The notes below the pieces were generated by a model that did not search any database, had not been told where the DNA came from, and worked only from the letters and a program-made list of their open reading frames with translations. DNA of 36,742 nucleotides from Undibacterium sp. (GTDB lineage: Bacteria; Pseudomonadota; Gammaproteobacteria; Burkholderiales; Burkholderiaceae_D). This document shows positions 7,813-15,818 of the stretch, piece by piece. The translations under genes were made by a program, and so were the position numbers. The stretch is taken from positions 1 through 36,742 of the forward strand of contig NZ_JAUSFI010000078.1 of NCBI RefSeq assembly GCF_030651495.1, given 5' to 3'. Positions within the stretch are counted from its first letter, which is position 1. The number at the start of each line of letters is the position of its first letter.

Positions 7813-8561
7813 GCCCGCCGCAGGATAAATTGCTTAAATAGCGGAGCAATTTTTTGTCTCAGTGCCGGACTGGGATAATCGCCGGTGCTGGCGCCATTAA
7901 CGTTGCCAATAACGTTGCCAATAACGTTGCCATTTATGCTGCCAATAAGTGAGCTGTTATTGCAGCCTTGTGCGCGAAAGCTTTGCAATACGTAATTTTT
8001 TACCCCGATCTGCGCTAAATCCTGCGCCAGGCCAAGGATTTCTTCCTCGTTTAACAGTGCCGGATGGATGGTGGTACGGCACTCATGCTCGACACCGCTG
8101 GCTAAAATTAGTTTTACACATTCCCGCGCCGGATTTCCGCTGTCAGCGATGGCGGTGATGCGTTCATAGCGGTCAAACGGCGCTTTTACGTCGAAACCTA
8201 TCCAGTCTATCAAGGGCAGGATGTGTACCAGGTGTTTCGGGTAAATGCAGGCGCTGTGCAGCCCGATTAAAAACCCCAGCTGGCGCACTTCGGCGATGGC
8301 GTCGGCCAAGGCCGGATCGATGGTCGGTTCGCCACCGCTAAATACCACGGCATCGATCAAGCCGACACGGCGCTTCAGAAAAGCGATGATCTGTGCCCAA
8401 TCGAGCGGACTATGTGGCGGCCGTTCTTGCAGATGCGGGTTGTGACAATAGCCGCAACGCCAGGGACAACCCTGGACAAAAATAACCGCAGCAATTTTTC
8501 CAGGGTAATCGGTGGCGCTGAACTGCGTGATGCCGCCCACTTTCAGAGTGCGTGAACTCAT
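7806..8561 (-). CDS. nrdG: Anaerobic ribonucleotide reductase activating protein (radical SAM)
   Basis: Installs the glycyl radical on class III ribonucleotide reductase using S-adenosylmethionine and a 4Fe-4S cluster. Cluster ligands are seen as CPWRCGYC (Cys32, Cys36, Cys39), with the SAM-binding FSGGEPT at about residues 95-101. The N-terminus (LKVGGITQFSATDYPG) is typical of the NrdG branch that is longer than E. coli NrdG. Its ATG overlaps the stop of the glycyl-radical tail gene as ATGA, implying translational coupling. A run of NGNVIGNVIGNV-type residues near residue 210 comes from a 12-bp tandem repeat and is unusual for the family. Confidence 0.93.
   Translation of the reverse strand: MSSRTLKVGGITQFSATDYPGKIAAVIFVQGCPWRCGYCHNPHLQERPPHSPLDWAQIIAFLKRRVGLIDAVVFSGGEPTIDPALADAIAEVRQLGFLIGLHSACIYPKHLVHILPLIDWIGFDVKAPFDRYERITAIADSGNPARECVKLILASGVEHECRTTIHPALLNEEEILGLAQDLAQIGVKNYVLQSFRAQGCNNSSLIGSINGNVIGNVIGNVNGASTGDYPSPALRQKIAPLFKQFILRRAD
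7889..7948 (-). repeat. In-frame 12-bp tandem repeat within nrdG
   Basis: Five 12-base units with the core TTGCCAATAA: 7889-7900 and 7937-7948 are degenerate, 7901-7912 and 7913-7924 are identical, and 7925-7936 differs at two bases. On the coding strand each unit adds four residues of the type I-G-N-V, giving a low-complexity loop near the NrdG C-terminus. The period keeps the frame. Confidence 0.85.
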
Positions 8562-8758
8562 GCCGCCAGATTGGCGCGCTGTTCACTGTAATAAGTGCGT
8601 TCGTAAAACTCGCCTTTTTTTCCGGTATTGAACGAGGTGACAGGGCGGTGATAGCCCATCACCCTGGTCCAGATTTCGCAAGGCTGGCGCTCGGCATCGT
8701 CGAGTTTTATTGTCAGCGCTGCTGTTTTTGGGCTAAGTGCTTGATTTAATTGCTTCAT
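8558..8758 (-). CDS. Detached C-terminal glycyl-radical domain of anaerobic ribonucleotide reductase
   Basis: This 66-residue protein matches the extreme C-terminus of class III NrdD: ERQPCEIWTRVMGYHRPV with the candidate radical glycine Gly35, then SFNTGKKGEFYERTYYSE. The upstream nrdD frame ends just after its zinc-site cysteines, exactly where this piece would normally continue. It has its own start: ATG at 8758 with GGAG about eight bases upstream. It overlaps nrdG by ATGA. It is in a different frame from nrdD and separated by 103 bases, so the two would be made as separate chains. By analogy with stand-alone glycyl-radical proteins such as GrcA/YfiD it could complement NrdD in trans. Whether this split is common in relatives cannot be told here. 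Confidence 0.85.
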   Translation of the reverse strand: MKQLNQALSPKTAALTIKLDDAERQPCEIWTRVMGYHRPVTSFNTGKKGEFYERTYYSEQRANLAA

Positions 8759-8773
8759 ATGGGCTCCAATAGT

Positions 8774-8859
8774 TGTTGATAAGTTGTTGATAAGTTGTGG
8801 GTAAGCGGTGATTATGTGGTGAATAAGTGCTACTTAAGCGGTGGATAAACTGTTGATGA
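8774..8859. repeat. Eight-unit, 11-bp phased array between nrdD and its glycyl-radical tail
   Basis: Units begin every 11 bases at 8774, 8785, 8796, 8807, 8818, 8829, 8840 and 8851. The best read TGTTGATAA (twice), TGTGGGTAA, GGTGAATAA and GGTGGATAA; others are degenerate. On the minus strand these resemble DnaA boxes (TTATCCACA) with one or two mismatches. The array fills nearly all of the 103-bp gap in the split nrdD. Confidence 0.75.
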
Positions 8860-8861
8860 CT

Positions 8862-10892
8862 TTAATTAACTAAGGCGGTCGCTGCGTCGCGCCGCTTGCG
8901 TGCGATCAGTTCTTCATCGCATTTAGGGCAAAACGGGTGGCTGCCGCCGAGGTAGCCATGTTTTGGACAAATCGAAAAGGTCGGCGTGACCGTGATGTAA
9001 GGCAGCGAAAATTTATTCAGTGCGCGCCGTATCAGGGTGCGGCAGGCGTCCGGGCTCGATAAGGGTTCGGTCATATACAGATGCAGGACCGTGCCGCCGG
9101 TGTATTTGCGTTGCAGCTCGTCTTGCCGTTCCAGCGCTTCAAACGGATCGTCGGTAAATCCTACCGGCAGTTGCGATGAATTGGTGTAGTAGGGCATGTC
9201 GTCGGTGCCGGCTTGCAAGATCGCCGGATAGCGCTTGCGGTCTTCTTTGGCAAAACGGTAAGTCGTGCCTTCAGCCGGTGTCGCTTCCAGGTTATACATG
9301 TGGCCGGTCTCGTCCTGGAACGCCAGCATCCTGGCCCTGACATGATCGAGTAAGCGTAGCGCAAAAGCATGGCCCCAGGCGCTGGTGATGTCATGCGCGT
9401 TGTTGCTGAAATTACGGATCATTTCATTGATGCCGTTGACGCCCAGCGTAGAAAAATGATTGCGCAGCGTGCCGAGATAACGTTTGGTGTAGGGAAACAG
9501 GCCGTTGTCCATATGGCGCTGGATGATCTTGCGCTTGATTTCCAGGCTGACTTTGCCGAGTTCGAGCAACTTATCCAGCGCCAGCAATAGTGCGGCCTCG
9601 TCGCCCTGGTGCAAAAAGCCCAGGCGCGCGCAGTTGATTGTCACGACGCCGAGCGAGCCGGTCTGTTCGGCCGAGCCAAATAAGCCGTTACCGCGCTTGA
9701 GCAGCTCGCGCAGATCGAGCTGCAGGCGGCAGCACATGGACCGGATCATGTTCGGCTTGAGTTCCGAATTGATAAAATTTTGAAAATACGGCAAGCCATA
9801 GCGCGCCGTCATCTCAAACAACAGCTCGGCGTTCGGGCTATGCCATTCAAAATCTTCGGTGATGTTATAGGTAGGAATCGGAAAAGTGAAAACCCGGCCC
9901 TTGGCATCGCCCGCCATCATGACTTCGATATAGGCGCGGTTGATCATGTCCATTTCCGCTTGCAGATCGCCATAGCTGAACGGCATTTCCACTCCGGCGA
10001 TCAAGGGAATCTGCTCACGCAAGTCTTCCGGGCAAACCCAGTCGAAAGTCAGGTTGGTGAACGGGGTCTGGGTGCCCCAGCGCGAAGGCACGTTCAGGTT
10101 ATAAATCAGTTCTTGTATGTATTGTTTGACGCTGGCGTAATCGAGCTGATCCAGACGTACATACGGCGCCATATAGGTATCGAAAGAACTGAAGGCTTGC
10201 GCGCCGGCCCATTCGTTTTGCAGCGTGCCGAGAAAATTCACGATCTGCCCGATCGCGCTCGACATATGTTTCGGCGGGCCCGACTCCACCTTGCCCGGCA
10301 CCCCGTTCAAGCCTTCGTTCAGCAGGGTGCGCAGCGACCAGCCGGCGCAATAGCCGGCCAGCATGTCCAGATCATGAATATGCAGGTCGGCCTGGCGGTG
10401 CGCCGCGCCGACTTCGCCAGGGTAGATATGGTTCAGCCAATAATTCGCGATCACCTTGCCCGAGACATTCAGGATCAGGCCTCCCAGCGAATAGCCCTGG
10501 TTGGCATTCGCGTTGACGCGCCAGTCTTGCTGATTCAGGTACTCGTTCATCGATGCTTCGACATCGACCAGGGTCTGGCGATCGCTGCGCATTTTTTGGT
10601 GCTGCTCGCGGTAGACTATGTAGGCGCGCAAAGTTTGGCGGTAGCCGGCGTCATACAGCAGCGCTTCCACCGCATCCTGGATTTGCTCCACCTGCGGCGT
10701 GGCCTTGTCCGCCAGCTTGATTTTATTGAGCAGCAGCTGCGCGCTCAGGGCGTTCGCTTGCGTCTCGTCAAATTCGGCGCTGGCGCGACCGGCGCGCGCC
10801 AAGGCTGAGGCGATCTTGCGGATATCGAAGGCGACGGTAGCGCCGTCACGCTTAATAATCTGTGTTGGGAAAGAAACTACGCTCAGTGTCAT
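8862..10892 (-). CDS. nrdD: Anaerobic (class III) ribonucleoside-triphosphate reductase, large part without glycyl-radical tail
   Basis: Reduces ribonucleoside triphosphates to deoxy forms without oxygen. An N-terminal ATP-cone (about residues 10-95) begins QIIKRDGATVAFD. The barrel domain includes NMIRSMCCRLQLD, with the cysteine expected to carry the thiyl radical. The C-terminus has a zinc-type site, ICPKHGYLGGSHPFCPKC, and then stops; the RVMGYHRP glycyl-radical segment is missing and is encoded separately at 8558-8758. I chose the ATG at 10892 because GGAGATGT lies just upstream. A longer frame starts at a TTG at 10913 inside an NrdR-like box and is unlikely. This gives 676 residues. Confidence 0.92.
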   Translation of the reverse strand: MTLSVVSFPTQIIKRDGATVAFDIRKIASALARAGRASAEFDETQANALSAQLLLNKIKLADKATPQVEQIQDAVEALLYDAGYRQTLRAYIVYREQHQKMRSDRQTLVDVEASMNEYLNQQDWRVNANANQGYSLGGLILNVSGKVIANYWLNHIYPGEVGAAHRQADLHIHDLDMLAGYCAGWSLRTLLNEGLNGVPGKVESGPPKHMSSAIGQIVNFLGTLQNEWAGAQAFSSFDTYMAPYVRLDQLDYASVKQYIQELIYNLNVPSRWGTQTPFTNLTFDWVCPEDLREQIPLIAGVEMPFSYGDLQAEMDMINRAYIEVMMAGDAKGRVFTFPIPTYNITEDFEWHSPNAELLFEMTARYGLPYFQNFINSELKPNMIRSMCCRLQLDLRELLKRGNGLFGSAEQTGSLGVVTINCARLGFLHQGDEAALLLALDKLLELGKVSLEIKRKIIQRHMDNGLFPYTKRYLGTLRNHFSTLGVNGINEMIRNFSNNAHDITSAWGHAFALRLLDHVRARMLAFQDETGHMYNLEATPAEGTTYRFAKEDRKRYPAILQAGTDDMPYYTNSSQLPVGFTDDPFEALERQDELQRKYTGGTVLHLYMTEPLSSPDACRTLIRRALNKFSLPYITVTPTFSICPKHGYLGGSHPFCPKCDEELIARKRRDAATALVN

Positions 10893-10907
10893 TACATCTC
10901 CAATAAA

Positions 10908-10953
10908 ACACAATATCTAGTGTGTTTTAAAGATTAATGACTAAATGTTGTAT
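10908..10953 (-). promoter_or_regulatory. Paired NrdR-like boxes in the nrdD promoter
   Basis: ACACAATATCTAGTGTGT (10908-10925) is a good imperfect palindrome of the NrdR type, with ACACAATAT as the strong half. A second, weaker box, ACTAAATGTTGTAT, lies at 10940-10953. Their centres are about 30 bases apart, close to the three-helical-turn spacing known for NrdR operators. NrdR represses ribonucleotide reductase genes in response to ATP/dATP. The position 15-60 bases upstream of the nrdD ATG suits repression. Confidence 0.75.
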
Positions 10954-10986
10954 GGTCAATCAGGAATTTTATCGTGTTCGAATTCT

Positions 10987-11000
10987 TTGATGCGGATCAA
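10987..11000. promoter_or_regulatory. FNR/Anr box upstream of nrdD
   Basis: TTGATGCGGATCAA is a perfect match to the FNR consensus TTGAT-N4-ATCAA. Its centre lies about 101 bases before the nrdD start codon. Activation from the usual -41.5 position would place the transcript start near 10952, overlapping the distal NrdR-like box. It implies induction when oxygen is absent. Confidence 0.85.
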
Positions 11001-11071
11001 TGATGTGGTTTTTCTTGCGCTGACAGCGATGGAAAAGAGCTAATGGCGCAGGCAAAGTGCGCCACTTAGTG

Positions 11072-11173
11072 AGGACTTACGCAAAACCGCCCCAGCGTCG
11101 TTGCACTCGCCTCGCCGTACTAAAGTACTGTCTTCGGCGGTGCGCCTAGCTGGAACAATTTTGCGTAAGCCCT
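11072..11173. mobile_element. MITE-like palindromic element, copy 1 (102 bp)
   Basis: Terminal inverted repeats AGGACTTACGCAAAA (11072-11086) and TTTTGCGTAAGCCCT (11159-11173), 14 of 15 complementary. The interior has nested self-complementary parts around GTACTAAAGTAC and CAGCG/CGCTGG-type pairs. The direct repeat TTAGTGA flanks it at 11066-11072 and 11175-11181, a plausible target-site duplication. It codes for nothing. A second copy of the same length is at 21422-21523. Confidence 0.85.
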
Positions 11174-11200
11174 ATTAGTGAAATTAATTCAATAAACCAC

Positions 11201-12424
11201 TCAGGCAACAGCATTTTTCTGGTACAGGTGCATGCCACCGTAAATGGCGGAACGGTCGCTGGCATGCAGCCGGCGATTTTGCTCGGGGTCGGTGTGCCAT
11301 GCCGCTAGCAGGTGGGCCGGCAGCATCTGCTCCAGCGGCGAGGCGCTGCCACCGGTGCGAAACACCACTTTGGCGCCGGCCGCTGCGGTCCGGCTCACTT
11401 GCTGCCATAGCTCAGTCAGTTGCGCTTGGTCCATCCAGTCTTGTGCATCCAAAAACAGATACGCATCCATCGACGCGCGCGGCTGCTGGCGCAAAAATTC
11501 GGTCAGGCTGGTATGGTGCGGATAGATGCGGTCGATGTTATTGCGCAGTGCAGGAAAATGATTTTTTTGCAGATACATCGGCAAGGCCGCCTGGCTAGAC
11601 GTGTCATAACGCCGGGCAAACGCCTGATGCGCAAAACAGTTCTGTTCCAGCGGGAAATCGCAGGCCAGATGGCGCAGGCGCTCCTTGAAGAGCAGGTGCA
11701 AGCCCTGTTTTGCTTCATTTTTCAGTACCGCAAATTGCGCTGGCCGGATGCCCAGGCTGTACAGCGCAATCGGCTGTTTGGCGATAAATTGAAACAGGCG
11801 GGTATCAAACACCGGTGCGACGTGTTTTTCAAACAAAGTCGTCTGCTCTGCCATCGTGCGGGCGCTGGCAAGCTGTTGCATATCACCGCCCATCAGGCGC
11901 ACGAACCAGTGCGCAAAGCCGATGAAATCCCCCAGCAATCCATGCTGATAGGCGTTGTTGCTGAAGAAATGGAAACGCGGCTTGCCCAGCAGGGAGCGGC
12001 TTTCCCAAAAGCTGCTGGCGTCTTCCGACAAATGGCGGCGTATATGGCGCTGGTAGCGCTTGAGGTTATCGGCCTGGCTGGCATTACCAAGAAAATGCAG
12101 CACCGCGTCATAGTCGGGCAAATGCTTGATGGCTTGCTTTTTTATTTCCAGCATGGCCAGATGCGCGCCGTTCAGATCGACCGCATGCACGGCGGCAGGG
12201 TCGGCCGACAGGTAAGCCAGCGCATTGCAGCCGCCGGAAGAAATCGTCAGGATATTCGCGCCCGGCTTGAGTTGCAGCGCAGCGATATCGGCCTGCGGAT
12301 CTTCCCAGGTTTGCGCATACACCAGGCGGCTGGACCAATGGGCAAACAGGCGCTCGGCAAACCCCTTGCGTTCAGAGTTGCTCGAGTTGATTACAGCAGC
12401 ATCGATTAAGGTTTTGGTATGCAT
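11201..12424 (-). CDS. btaA: BtaA-like S-adenosylmethionine:diacylglycerol 3-amino-3-carboxypropyltransferase (DUF3419)
   Basis: BtaA enzymes move the aminocarboxypropyl group of SAM to diacylglycerol, the first step to the betaine lipid DGTS, a phosphorus-free membrane lipid. The signature YAQTWEDPQAD is at about residues 36-46, and the SAM-site motif LTISSGGCNALAYL at about 58-71, followed by VDLNGAHLAMLEIKK. The 407-residue length is right. The start is ATG at 12424, with GGGGGAG upstream. The methyltransferase partner BtaB, often next to BtaA, is not in the window. Glycerol kinase lies upstream in the same orientation but about 350 bases away, across a repeat. Confidence 0.85.
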   Translation of the reverse strand: MHTKTLIDAAVINSSNSERKGFAERLFAHWSSRLVYAQTWEDPQADIAALQLKPGANILTISSGGCNALAYLSADPAAVHAVDLNGAHLAMLEIKKQAIKHLPDYDAVLHFLGNASQADNLKRYQRHIRRHLSEDASSFWESRSLLGKPRFHFFSNNAYQHGLLGDFIGFAHWFVRLMGGDMQQLASARTMAEQTTLFEKHVAPVFDTRLFQFIAKQPIALYSLGIRPAQFAVLKNEAKQGLHLLFKERLRHLACDFPLEQNCFAHQAFARRYDTSSQAALPMYLQKNHFPALRNNIDRIYPHHTSLTEFLRQQPRASMDAYLFLDAQDWMDQAQLTELWQQVSRTAAAGAKVVFRTGGSASPLEQMLPAHLLAAWHTDPEQNRRLHASDRSAIYGGMHLYQKNAVA

Positions 12425-12780
12425 CGTTGTCTCCCCCGTTGGTCACTATGTATGTCGCATCTCTGGTGTTCAACAGGCAGAGTAGGCGTGCAAAGTGACA
12501 GGCTTGTGACAGTTAAGTGAAGAATTGATGAATTGGCGACAGATACAACAGGGTAGGGGCACTGCGATAAAAATGGCCGTTTGCGCTCAGGTTGGCACAA
12601 CGATGACTACGTATAGCCAACACCCCCCGCTCACGCATAGCCCATGCGGGTTTGCCGGCAGGTAGGCCAGAGACGCATAGCCCATGCGCCCTACAGGGTA
12701 GGCAGGCTGCAAACCCGCATGGGCTATGCGCGCCGGCAGGGGGCCGATTTTTTAATTTTAATCCCCTTGCGCGGTGTCAT
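12425..12780. other. Intergenic region between glpK and btaA
   Basis: These 356 bases contain no gene. The right half (12634-12730) is a palindromic repeat that may end glpK transcription. The left half (12425-12600) should hold the btaA promoter; I see no convincing promoter hexamers. Confidence 0.5.
12634..12730. repeat. Palindromic dispersed repeat, CATGCG family, copy near glpK
   Basis: Arms 12634-12655 and 12709-12730 are perfect 22-base inverted repeats built on CGCATAGCCCATGCGGG. Between them a third half copy (12673-12688) sits in GCCAGAGACGCATAGCCCA, then CCTACAGG and AGGCAGGCTG. The same words recur near 26.6 kb. It is likely a REP/BIME-like element that folds in mRNA at the glpK 3' end. 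Confidence 0.8.
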
Positions 12781-14250
12781 TCAGCGGATACGCCCGACCG
12801 CGATTTCCCATTCCTGCATCAAATGATTCGCCTGGTCGCGGCTCATGGTGGGCAGGAAGCGGCGTTCTTCTTGCCATTGCTGTGCGCATTCATCCTGATT
12901 TTGATACACGCCGACCGCGATGCCGGCCAGATAGGCCGCGCCCAATGCGGTGGTTTCGGTAATTTTAGGCCGTATCACGGGAATGCCCAGCAGATTTGCC
13001 TGAAATTGCAGCAGCAGGTTATTCGCGGCGGCACCGCCGTCGACGCGCAGCTCGGTGATCGGCGCTACCGCATCGGCGGTCATGGCCTTGAGCAGGGCGG
13101 CGCTTTGAAACGCGATCGATTCCAGTGCGGCGCGGGCGATGTGGGCGACCGTGCTGCCACGGCTGAGGCCGAGTATCGCGCCCTTGGCCGACGGTACCCA
13201 GTACGGTGCGCCCAGGCCGGTAAACGAGGGCACAAACACCACGCCGCCAGAATCGGGCACGCTGGCGGCTAACTGTTCCACATCGGTGGATTGCTGGATC
13301 GCTTTTAAGCCATCGCGCAGCCATTGCACCACCGCGCCGCCGATGAAGACGCTGCCTTCCAGCGCATATTGCTTTTGCGTACCGATCTGGCAGGCGGCGG
13401 TGCTGATTAAGCCGTTGCTGGAAGTGATGCATTCGCCGCCAGTGTGCAGCAGCATGAAGCAGCCGGTGCCATAGGTATTCTTTGCCATGCCGGAGCGGAA
13501 GCAGGCTTGGCCAAACAGGGCCGATTGCTGGTCGCCGGCGATGCCGCCGATGGTGATCGGGGCGCCAAACAGGCGGGTTGTGCCAAAGCGGTGGCTGGAG
13601 GCGTGGACTTGCGGTAGCAGCGCGCGCGGAATCTGAAACAGGGCGAGCAAATCCGGATCCCAGTCGCCGCTGTGGATATTCCACAGCATGGTGCGCGAGG
13701 CATTGCTGACATCGGTCACGTGCAGGGCGCCATCGCTGAGCTGCCATGCCAGCCAGCTGTCGACGGTGCCAAAAGCGAGTTCGCCGCGTTCGGCTTGCTG
13801 GCGCGCATCGGGCACGTGATCGAGCAGCCATTTGAGCTTGCTGGCGGAAAAGTAGGGGTCAAGTATCAGGCCGGTTTTTTGCTGGATGACGCTGGCGTAG
13901 CCTTGCTCGCGCAACGCTTCGCAATAGTCGGCGGTGCGGCGGTCTTGCCAGACGATGGCATTGAAGATAGGCAGGCCGCTGCGGCGGTTCCAGACAATGG
14001 TGGTTTCGCGCTGGTTGGTGATGCCGAGGGCGGCGATGCTGGCGGCGGCAATCGCGCTGCGCTGTAAGACTTGTTGGACGGTGGCTAGCTGGCTATGCCA
14101 GATTTCCATCGCGTCGTGCTCGACCCAGCCCGGCTGCGGAAAAATCTGGCGAAATTCTTGCTGTGCCGAGGCGACGATATTGCCGGCCTGGTCAAAAATA
14201 ATGCTGCGGGAGCTGGAGGTGCCCTGGTCGAGGGCGAGCAGATAAGACAT
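12781..14250 (-). CDS. glpK: Glycerol kinase
   Basis: Phosphorylates glycerol to sn-glycerol 3-phosphate with ATP, in the cytosol. The FGGY-kinase N-terminus [17 protein letters not shown] contains the phosphate-binding loop. [19 protein letters not shown] and the C-terminal [17 protein letters not shown] are typical GlpK motifs. Length 489 is close to the usual 495-505. The start is ATG at 14250; the upstream ribosome binding site is weak. glpF, glpD and glpR are not nearby, so control is not evident. Confidence 0.96.
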   Translation of the reverse strand: MSYLLALDQGTSSSRSIIFDQAGNIVASAQQEFRQIFPQPGWVEHDAMEIWHSQLATVQQVLQRSAIAAASIAALGITNQRETTIVWNRRSGLPIFNAIVWQDRRTADYCEALREQGYASVIQQKTGLILDPYFSASKLKWLLDHVPDARQQAERGELAFGTVDSWLAWQLSDGALHVTDVSNASRTMLWNIHSGDWDPDLLALFQIPRALLPQVHASSHRFGTTRLFGAPITIGGIAGDQQSALFGQACFRSGMAKNTYGTGCFMLLHTGGECITSSNGLISTAACQIGTQKQYALEGSVFIGGAVVQWLRDGLKAIQQSTDVEQLAASVPDSGGVVFVPSFTGLGAPYWVPSAKGAILGLSRGSTVAHIARAALESIAFQSAALLKAMTADAVAPITELRVDGGAAANNLLLQFQANLLGIPVIRPKITETTALGAAYLAGIAVGVYQNQDECAQQWQEERRFLPTMSRDQANHLMQEWEIAVGRIR

Positions 14251-14349
14251 AGTGGCTGGCCGTCTGGCGGCACTGAGATAAATAAAACATCAGTGTAATC
14301 GAGGCGGAATTGCCTTATGCCGCGCGGCAAAAATAATTGTCGATATTGC

Positions 14350-14877
14350 TCAAGATTCCCACACCGCGCCGCCGAAAATGTCGACCTGGGTCAGGTACAA
14401 ACGTAAATCGAGTTCGTATTGGTGATAGTTCGGCTCCATGTAGCTGCAGAGCTTGTAGAAGGCCTTGTCGTGCTCTTTTTCTTTCAGGTGGGCCAGCTCA
14501 TGCACCACGATCATTTTGAGGAATTCTTCCGGCACCTGCTTAAATAAAGTGGCGATCCTGATCTCGTGTTTGGCCTTGAGCTTGTTGCCCTGTATCCGCG
14601 AGACATAGGTGTGGGTGCCGAGGGCATTGCGGATCACATGCAATTTGCTGTCGTAGACGATCTTGCTGATTTGCTCGCCGTTGCGCAGGTAATTATTCTT
14701 GATGTCCTGGACATACTGGTACAGTGCCTTGTCGGTGCGCACCTCATGCACGGCGGCGTACTTTTTCAGCAGCAGATCGCCGAGTTTCTTGCTGGCGATC
14801 AATTGCTTGACCTGAGCCTGCAGCGGCTCAGGATAGGCTTTCAGGTAAGTCAGTTCTGGTGTGAGGAGTGACGCCAA
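14350..14877 (-). CDS. YgjP-like zinc metallopeptidase domain protein
   Basis: A 175-residue protein with the zinc motif VVHELAHLKEKEHDKAF at about residues 122-138: HExxH plus a downstream His, as in the YgjP/DUF45 family, which is related to SprT and WLM peptidases. The middle part (GTHTYVSRIQGNKLKAKHEIRIA) is a beta-rich region typical of the family. No signal peptide is seen. The only reasonable start is a TTG at 14877, directly after the stop of the FKBP gene (TAATTG), suggesting translational coupling or re-initiation. Substrate unknown. Confidence 0.82.
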   Translation of the reverse strand: MASLLTPELTYLKAYPEPLQAQVKQLIASKKLGDLLLKKYAAVHEVRTDKALYQYVQDIKNNYLRNGEQISKIVYDSKLHVIRNALGTHTYVSRIQGNKLKAKHEIRIATLFKQVPEEFLKMIVVHELAHLKEKEHDKAFYKLCSYMEPNYHQYELDLRLYLTQVDIFGGAVWES

Positions 14878-15315
14878 TTACTTTACATCCAGTAATTCAA
14901 CATCAAAAATCAAGGTGGCATTCGGTGGAATCACGCCGCCGGCACCGCGTGTGCCATAGCCAAGCTCAGAGGGAATAATCAGTGTGCGTTTGCCGCCGAC
15001 CTTCATGCCTGCGACGCCCTGATCCCAGCCTTTAATCACGCGGCCAGCACCGAGCGGGAAGCTGAACGGAGAGCGCCCGACCGAGCTGTCAAAAGCGCTG
15101 CCATGTTGCTTGTCTGCCTTGGGTTCAAACAGCCAGCCGCTGTAATGCACGACCACGGTCTTGCCGGCGACAGCTTCCTTGCCGCTGCCCACTTTACTGT
15201 CGATTTTTTGCACATTGGCGGCGGCAGGTGCCACCACGGCTTCTTGGGCCAAGGCGGGCGTGAGGGCGAAGGCGCTGGAAAGGCCAAGAGCGAGGGCAAA
15301 TAAGGATGATTTCAT
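14878..15315 (-). CDS. FKBP-type peptidyl-prolyl cis-trans isomerase, exported
   Basis: Residues 1-24 form a signal peptide (MKSSLFALALGLSSAFALTP, then ALAQ), so it should act in the periplasm. The FKBP domain follows from about residue 40: VVVHYSGWL, FDSSVGRSPFSFPLGAGRVI, KGWDQGVAGMKVGGKRTLIIP, LGYGTRGAGGVIPPNATLIFDVELLDV. The residues that line the FKBP pocket (Tyr, Phe, Asp, Val-Ile, Trp, Tyr, Phe) are present. 145 residues, a single domain. The metallopeptidase gene follows without a gap. Confidence 0.95.
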   Translation of the reverse strand: MKSSLFALALGLSSAFALTPALAQEAVVAPAAANVQKIDSKVGSGKEAVAGKTVVVHYSGWLFEPKADKQHGSAFDSSVGRSPFSFPLGAGRVIKGWDQGVAGMKVGGKRTLIIPSELGYGTRGAGGVIPPNATLIFDVELLDVK

Positions 15316-15399
15316 TCAGAGTCTTTCTCAGGTAAACGGTAGGGTGAATGTTCGGTTAACAACTAGGGCGCTCAGGACGTCATCATAGCGGAAAGCGAT

Positions 15400-15672
15400 T
15401 TATTCCGGTTTTTTGCCCGAACGCTGGAGTTTTTCTTCAAAGGCGATGTCGAGCTTGCTGGCTTTTCTCGGCGCCTGTTTCGCCACGCTGTTGACGAAGC
15501 TGACAAAGGCATCGATCTCCAGCGGTTCATTGAGCTGTTCCGGTGCCTCGGTGTTGCTCGCCAGTACCAGATAAAAGCGCCCGTCAGACGTGCTGACCAT
15601 GGAATACGGTGCCTGGTTGCTGCGGTCTTTTAGCCGCAGTACCGCGTTGCTGGCTTTGGTTGAGCGCGCCAT
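15400..15672 (-). CDS. Small conserved-looking protein of unknown function
   Basis: A 90-residue soluble, basic protein (MARSTKASNAVLRLKDRSNQ) with GRFYLVLASN and DAFVSFVNSVAKQAP segments. No transmembrane segment, signal peptide or recognised motif is seen. The ATG at 15672 has GGAG eight bases upstream, which supports it as real. It lies 84 bases upstream of the FKBP gene in the same direction and may share its transcript. I do not recognise the family. Confidence 0.65.
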   Translation of the reverse strand: MARSTKASNAVLRLKDRSNQAPYSMVSTSDGRFYLVLASNTEAPEQLNEPLEIDAFVSFVNSVAKQAPRKASKLDIAFEEKLQRSGKKPE

Positions 15673-15818
15673 CAGTAGGCTCCGGGCGCGACGGCAGGGT
15701 TGGCTGGACGGGATAAAAGCATGGTGGGCCTCAATGAAAATGCGGGATTTAAGCGGGGAATATACGTTATTAGGCTAAAAATGGCAGCAATATTTACAGT
15801 AGCGCTTACGCAAGTTTT

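Noticed and set aside
9780..10808. 342-codon rightward open frame
   Set aside because: It is fully antisense to nrdD, rich in His, Arg and Gln, and has no family motif. GC-rich codon bias of nrdD explains it.
10893..10913. Seven-codon upstream extension of nrdD starting at TTG
   Set aside because: The TTG lies inside an NrdR-like box, whereas GGAGATGT is correctly spaced from the ATG at 10892.
11420..12409. 329-codon rightward open frame
   Set aside because: Antisense to the btaA-like gene, which has clear family motifs; the antisense product has none.
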